Source: Desulfuromusa sp.
GTDB taxonomy: Bacteria > Desulfobacterota > Desulfuromonadia > Desulfuromonadales > Geopsychrobacteraceae
Direction of reading: 5' to 3'
NCBI GenBank assembly: GCA_029934095.1
Contig: JAOZMV010000081.1
Span: 1-6,623 of the forward strand
Length of the DNA: 6,623 nucleotides
Shown: piece by piece, positions 5,126 through 6,623 of the stretch
Numbering within the stretch: position 1 is the first letter of the stretch
How the letters are laid out: every line of letters begins with the position of its first letter
Position numbers and translations under genes: made by a program
The notes under the pieces: model-generated
What the model saw: the letters and a program-made list of their open reading frames with translations, nothing else
Databases searched by the model: none
What the model was told of the DNA's origin: nothing

Positions 5126-6316
5126 TCAGAGAACTGATTTAATCGCTTCGCAGAGTCTATCCATATTACTGGGAGTCATTCCGGCAACATTGATACGGCC
5201 AGAACCAACAATATAGATGGAGTACTCATCACGCAACCGGTTGACCTGATCCTTGGTCAGCCCCGAAAAACTGAACATGCCACGTTGCTCGGTGATGGAA
5301 GAGAAGTCCTGAGTCACCCCTTTTTCCTTCAGCGTTTTGACAAACAGGTGGCGCATTTCATTGATCCGGTTACGGATATCGGCAACTTCTTCGATCCACC
5401 GGGCCTTAAGTTCTTTATCACCCAGGACAATGGCCACAATCTGACCACCGTGGGAGGGAGGGTTCGAGTAATTATAGCGAATCCGCAGCTTGATTTGACT
5501 CATCACCCTGGCGGCCTGTTGAGCATCGTCGGCAACCACCGTCAATGCGCCGGTTCTTTCGCGATAAAGACCAAAGTTTTTTGAAAAGCTGGAACAGACG
5601 ATCATCTGCTTGACCTTTTTGGTCAGTTCCAGCAAACCTGCCCGGTCCTCTTCTATACCGTCAGCCAAGCCCTGATAAGCAAAATCAACCAGGGGTAAGA
5701 CCCCCTGCCGTGCAAGCAGCTCACCGATTTTTGCCCATTGCTCAGGAGTGGGGTCGATCCCGGTCGGATTGTGGCAGCAACCGTGCAGAAGAATGGCATC
5801 ACCCCGGGGGATTTTTTTGATCGACTCGTACATGGCGTCAATATCGAGACCGTTAGTTTTGGGGTCACGATAGCTATACTTTTCACAATTGATCCCAGCC
5901 GCATCGAAGATCGTACCATGATTGGCCCAGGTCGGATCACTTAACCAGAGGCTGGAACCGGGATGGAGGACGTGCAGATAGTCGCCAACGATCCTCAATG
6001 CCCCCGTACCCCCCGGACACTGGGCAGTCACAGCGCGTTTGTCGGCAATGATCTCATGATCTTCGCCAAACATGAGTTCTTGAACCCGGGCACAGTAGGC
6101 TGGCTCACCGGTCATCGGCAGATATCCCTTGGAATCTTCCTGCTCAAGAACGCGTCTTTCCGCCTCTTTGACTGACTCAAGAACCGGTGTCTGACCGTTA
6201 GCATCTTTATAGACACCGACAGAAAGGTTGATCTTGTCAGGATTCGGATCGGCCTTGAATGTCTCAGTCAGGCCTAGAATCGGATCGGCTGGTGCGGTTT
6301 TAATATTCTTGAACAT
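5126..6316 (-). CDS. aspC: Aspartate/aromatic amino acid aminotransferase (class I, PLP-dependent)
   Basis: This 396-residue cytosolic enzyme transfers the amino group between aspartate (or aromatic amino acids) and 2-oxoglutarate, linking amino acid synthesis with the TCA cycle. It has the length of E. coli AspC and collinear motifs: N-terminal APADPILGL (8-16), PGGTGALR (101-108), Trp130, CHNPTG (181-186, Asn183), Asp211 and Tyr214 in DFAYQG, the PLP-binding Lys246 in SSFSKNFGLY (242-251), Arg254, Arg280 in RIRYNYSNPP, and Arg374 in GSGRINVAGM. The two substrate-carboxylate arginines (280, 374) are present. AspC and TyrB share this framework, so preference for aspartate or aromatic substrates cannot be settled by eye, and the symbol is tentative on that point. 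ATG 6316 follows AAAGG (6331-6327) with a 10-base gap. It has its own promoter and terminator, so it is probably monocistronic. Confidence 0.95.
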   Translation of the reverse strand: MFKNIKTAPADPILGLTETFKADPNPDKINLSVGVYKDANGQTPVLESVKEAERRVLEQEDSKGYLPMTGEPAYCARVQELMFGEDHEIIADKRAVTAQCPGGTGALRIVGDYLHVLHPGSSLWLSDPTWANHGTIFDAAGINCEKYSYRDPKTNGLDIDAMYESIKKIPRGDAILLHGCCHNPTGIDPTPEQWAKIGELLARQGVLPLVDFAYQGLADGIEEDRAGLLELTKKVKQMIVCSSFSKNFGLYRERTGALTVVADDAQQAARVMSQIKLRIRYNYSNPPSHGGQIVAIVLGDKELKARWIEEVADIRNRINEMRHLFVKTLKEKGVTQDFSSITEQRGMFSFSGLTKDQVNRLRDEYSIYIVGSGRINVAGMTPSNMDRLCEAIKSVL

Positions 6317-6384
6317 CTCAAGTTAACCTTTCATTACTTTAGAGTTGACAGACATGACCCACGATCAAGTAGAATTTTCTCTAT

Positions 6385-6413
6385 CTTCTACATCAAGCCA
6401 CACCCCTTGTCAA
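6385..6413 (-). promoter_or_regulatory. sigma70 promoter of the aminotransferase gene
   Basis: On the minus strand, a perfect TTGACA (6413-6408) is followed after 17 bases by TAGAAG (6390-6385), a four-of-six match to the -10 box. Initiation near 6378 would give a leader of about 60 bases. Confidence 0.55.
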
Positions 6414-6425
6414 ACCAAAACAAGG
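6405..6425. promoter_or_regulatory. Inverted repeat over the aminotransferase -35 box (possible operator)
   Basis: CCTTGT (6405-6410) and ACAAGG (6420-6425) form a perfect 6-bp inverted repeat with a 9-base spacer, a size suited to a dimeric regulator. One half overlaps the -35 hexamer of the predicted promoter, so binding could block the polymerase. No regulator is known from this window. Confidence 0.3.
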
Positions 6426-6569
6426 CACCCAAAAGGGCTACGATAAGAAGATTTATGAGTGTTGAACGCAGAGAAAAAGGGACAAATAATAAGTACTATT
6501 TAATTTCATGTTGCATCGTGATAGAAATTAGAATAACTTAGCACATATACATACATAAAAGGGTTAACC

Positions 6570-6623
6570 ATGGCACCTGAAACAGACCAACCGACAGCCG
6601 ATTCAAGAAAAAACCTCCGTAGC
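6570..6623 (+). CDS. Hypothetical protein, first 18 codons only
   Basis: An open frame starts at ATG 6570 and runs to the window edge, encoding MAPETDQPTADSRKNLRS. AAAAGGG (6557-6563) sits 6 bases before the ATG and is a good ribosome binding site. The visible part is polar and probably disordered; it has no signal peptide. The family cannot be told from so short a piece. Confidence 0.55.
   Translation, partial: MAPETDQPTADSRKNLRS

Larger units (their letters stand above)
6317..6569. other. Divergent intergenic region between aminotransferase and right-edge gene
   Basis: No supported gene lies here. It holds the aminotransferase promoter and an overlapping inverted repeat (both listed). A rightward promoter candidate is TTGACA (6345-6350) with TAGAAT (6370-6375); both boxes are good, but the 19-base spacing is long. 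If used, it would give a leader of nearly 190 bases to the right-edge gene. The part nearest that gene is very AT-rich. Confidence 0.5.

Noticed and set aside
4941..5216. Plus-strand frame of 91 codons starting at the tRNA
   Set aside because: It runs through the antisense of the tRNA, its promoter, a terminator hairpin and the end of the aminotransferase gene, so it cannot be a real gene.
5653..5940. Antisense and overlapping frames in the aminotransferase region, on both strands
   Set aside because: The aminotransferase is collinear with AspC along its whole length, so these are shadow frames.
6456..6542. Short plus-strand frame (28 codons) beginning MSVERREKG
   Set aside because: It has no good ribosome binding site, sits in AT-rich leader sequence and loses protein-like composition towards its end.

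Overview
The window looks like ordinary chromosome of a Gram-negative, pilus-bearing bacterium. Gene families and moderate GC suggest the former Deltaproteobacteria (Desulfuromonas/Geobacter-like or another Desulfobacterota). This is inference from gene content: a PATAN (DUF4388) regulator beside a PilT-type motor ATPase, a full-length bacterial phosphagen kinase, and an AspC-type aminotransferase. No 16S or other phylogenetic marker is present. There is no phage, transposase, CRISPR array or defence locus.

Left part (1-441): the 5' end of an unrecognised minus-strand gene runs off the left edge. A divergent, AT-rich intergenic region follows, with a plausible sigma70 promoter facing right. 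Centre-left (442-3338): a two-gene plus-strand operon encodes a PATAN / degenerate-receiver / GAF-like protein and, 8 bp later, a PilT-family retraction ATPase. The likely reading is a regulator paired with its type IV pilus motor. The operon ends at a striking 124-bp interrupted palindrome (3337-3460). It shares the last two bases of the pilT stop codon and ends two bases before the stop of the convergent gene.

Centre-right (3463-5012, all minus strand): a complete arginine-kinase-like phosphagen kinase is preceded by a 55-residue single-pass membrane protein not previously called. Further upstream come a hairpin terminator and a tRNA-Gln(UUG) gene with an encoded CCA and its own sigma70-like promoter. 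Right part (5013-6623): an AspC/TyrB-type aminotransferase on the minus strand has a 3' terminator and a good sigma70 promoter overlapped by an inverted repeat. It is divergent from a plus-strand gene of which only the first 18 codons are visible.

The most notable points are the pilus regulator/motor pair, the bacterial phosphagen kinase with a substituted specificity loop, and the long palindrome, which has the look of an interspersed repeat acting as a bidirectional terminator.
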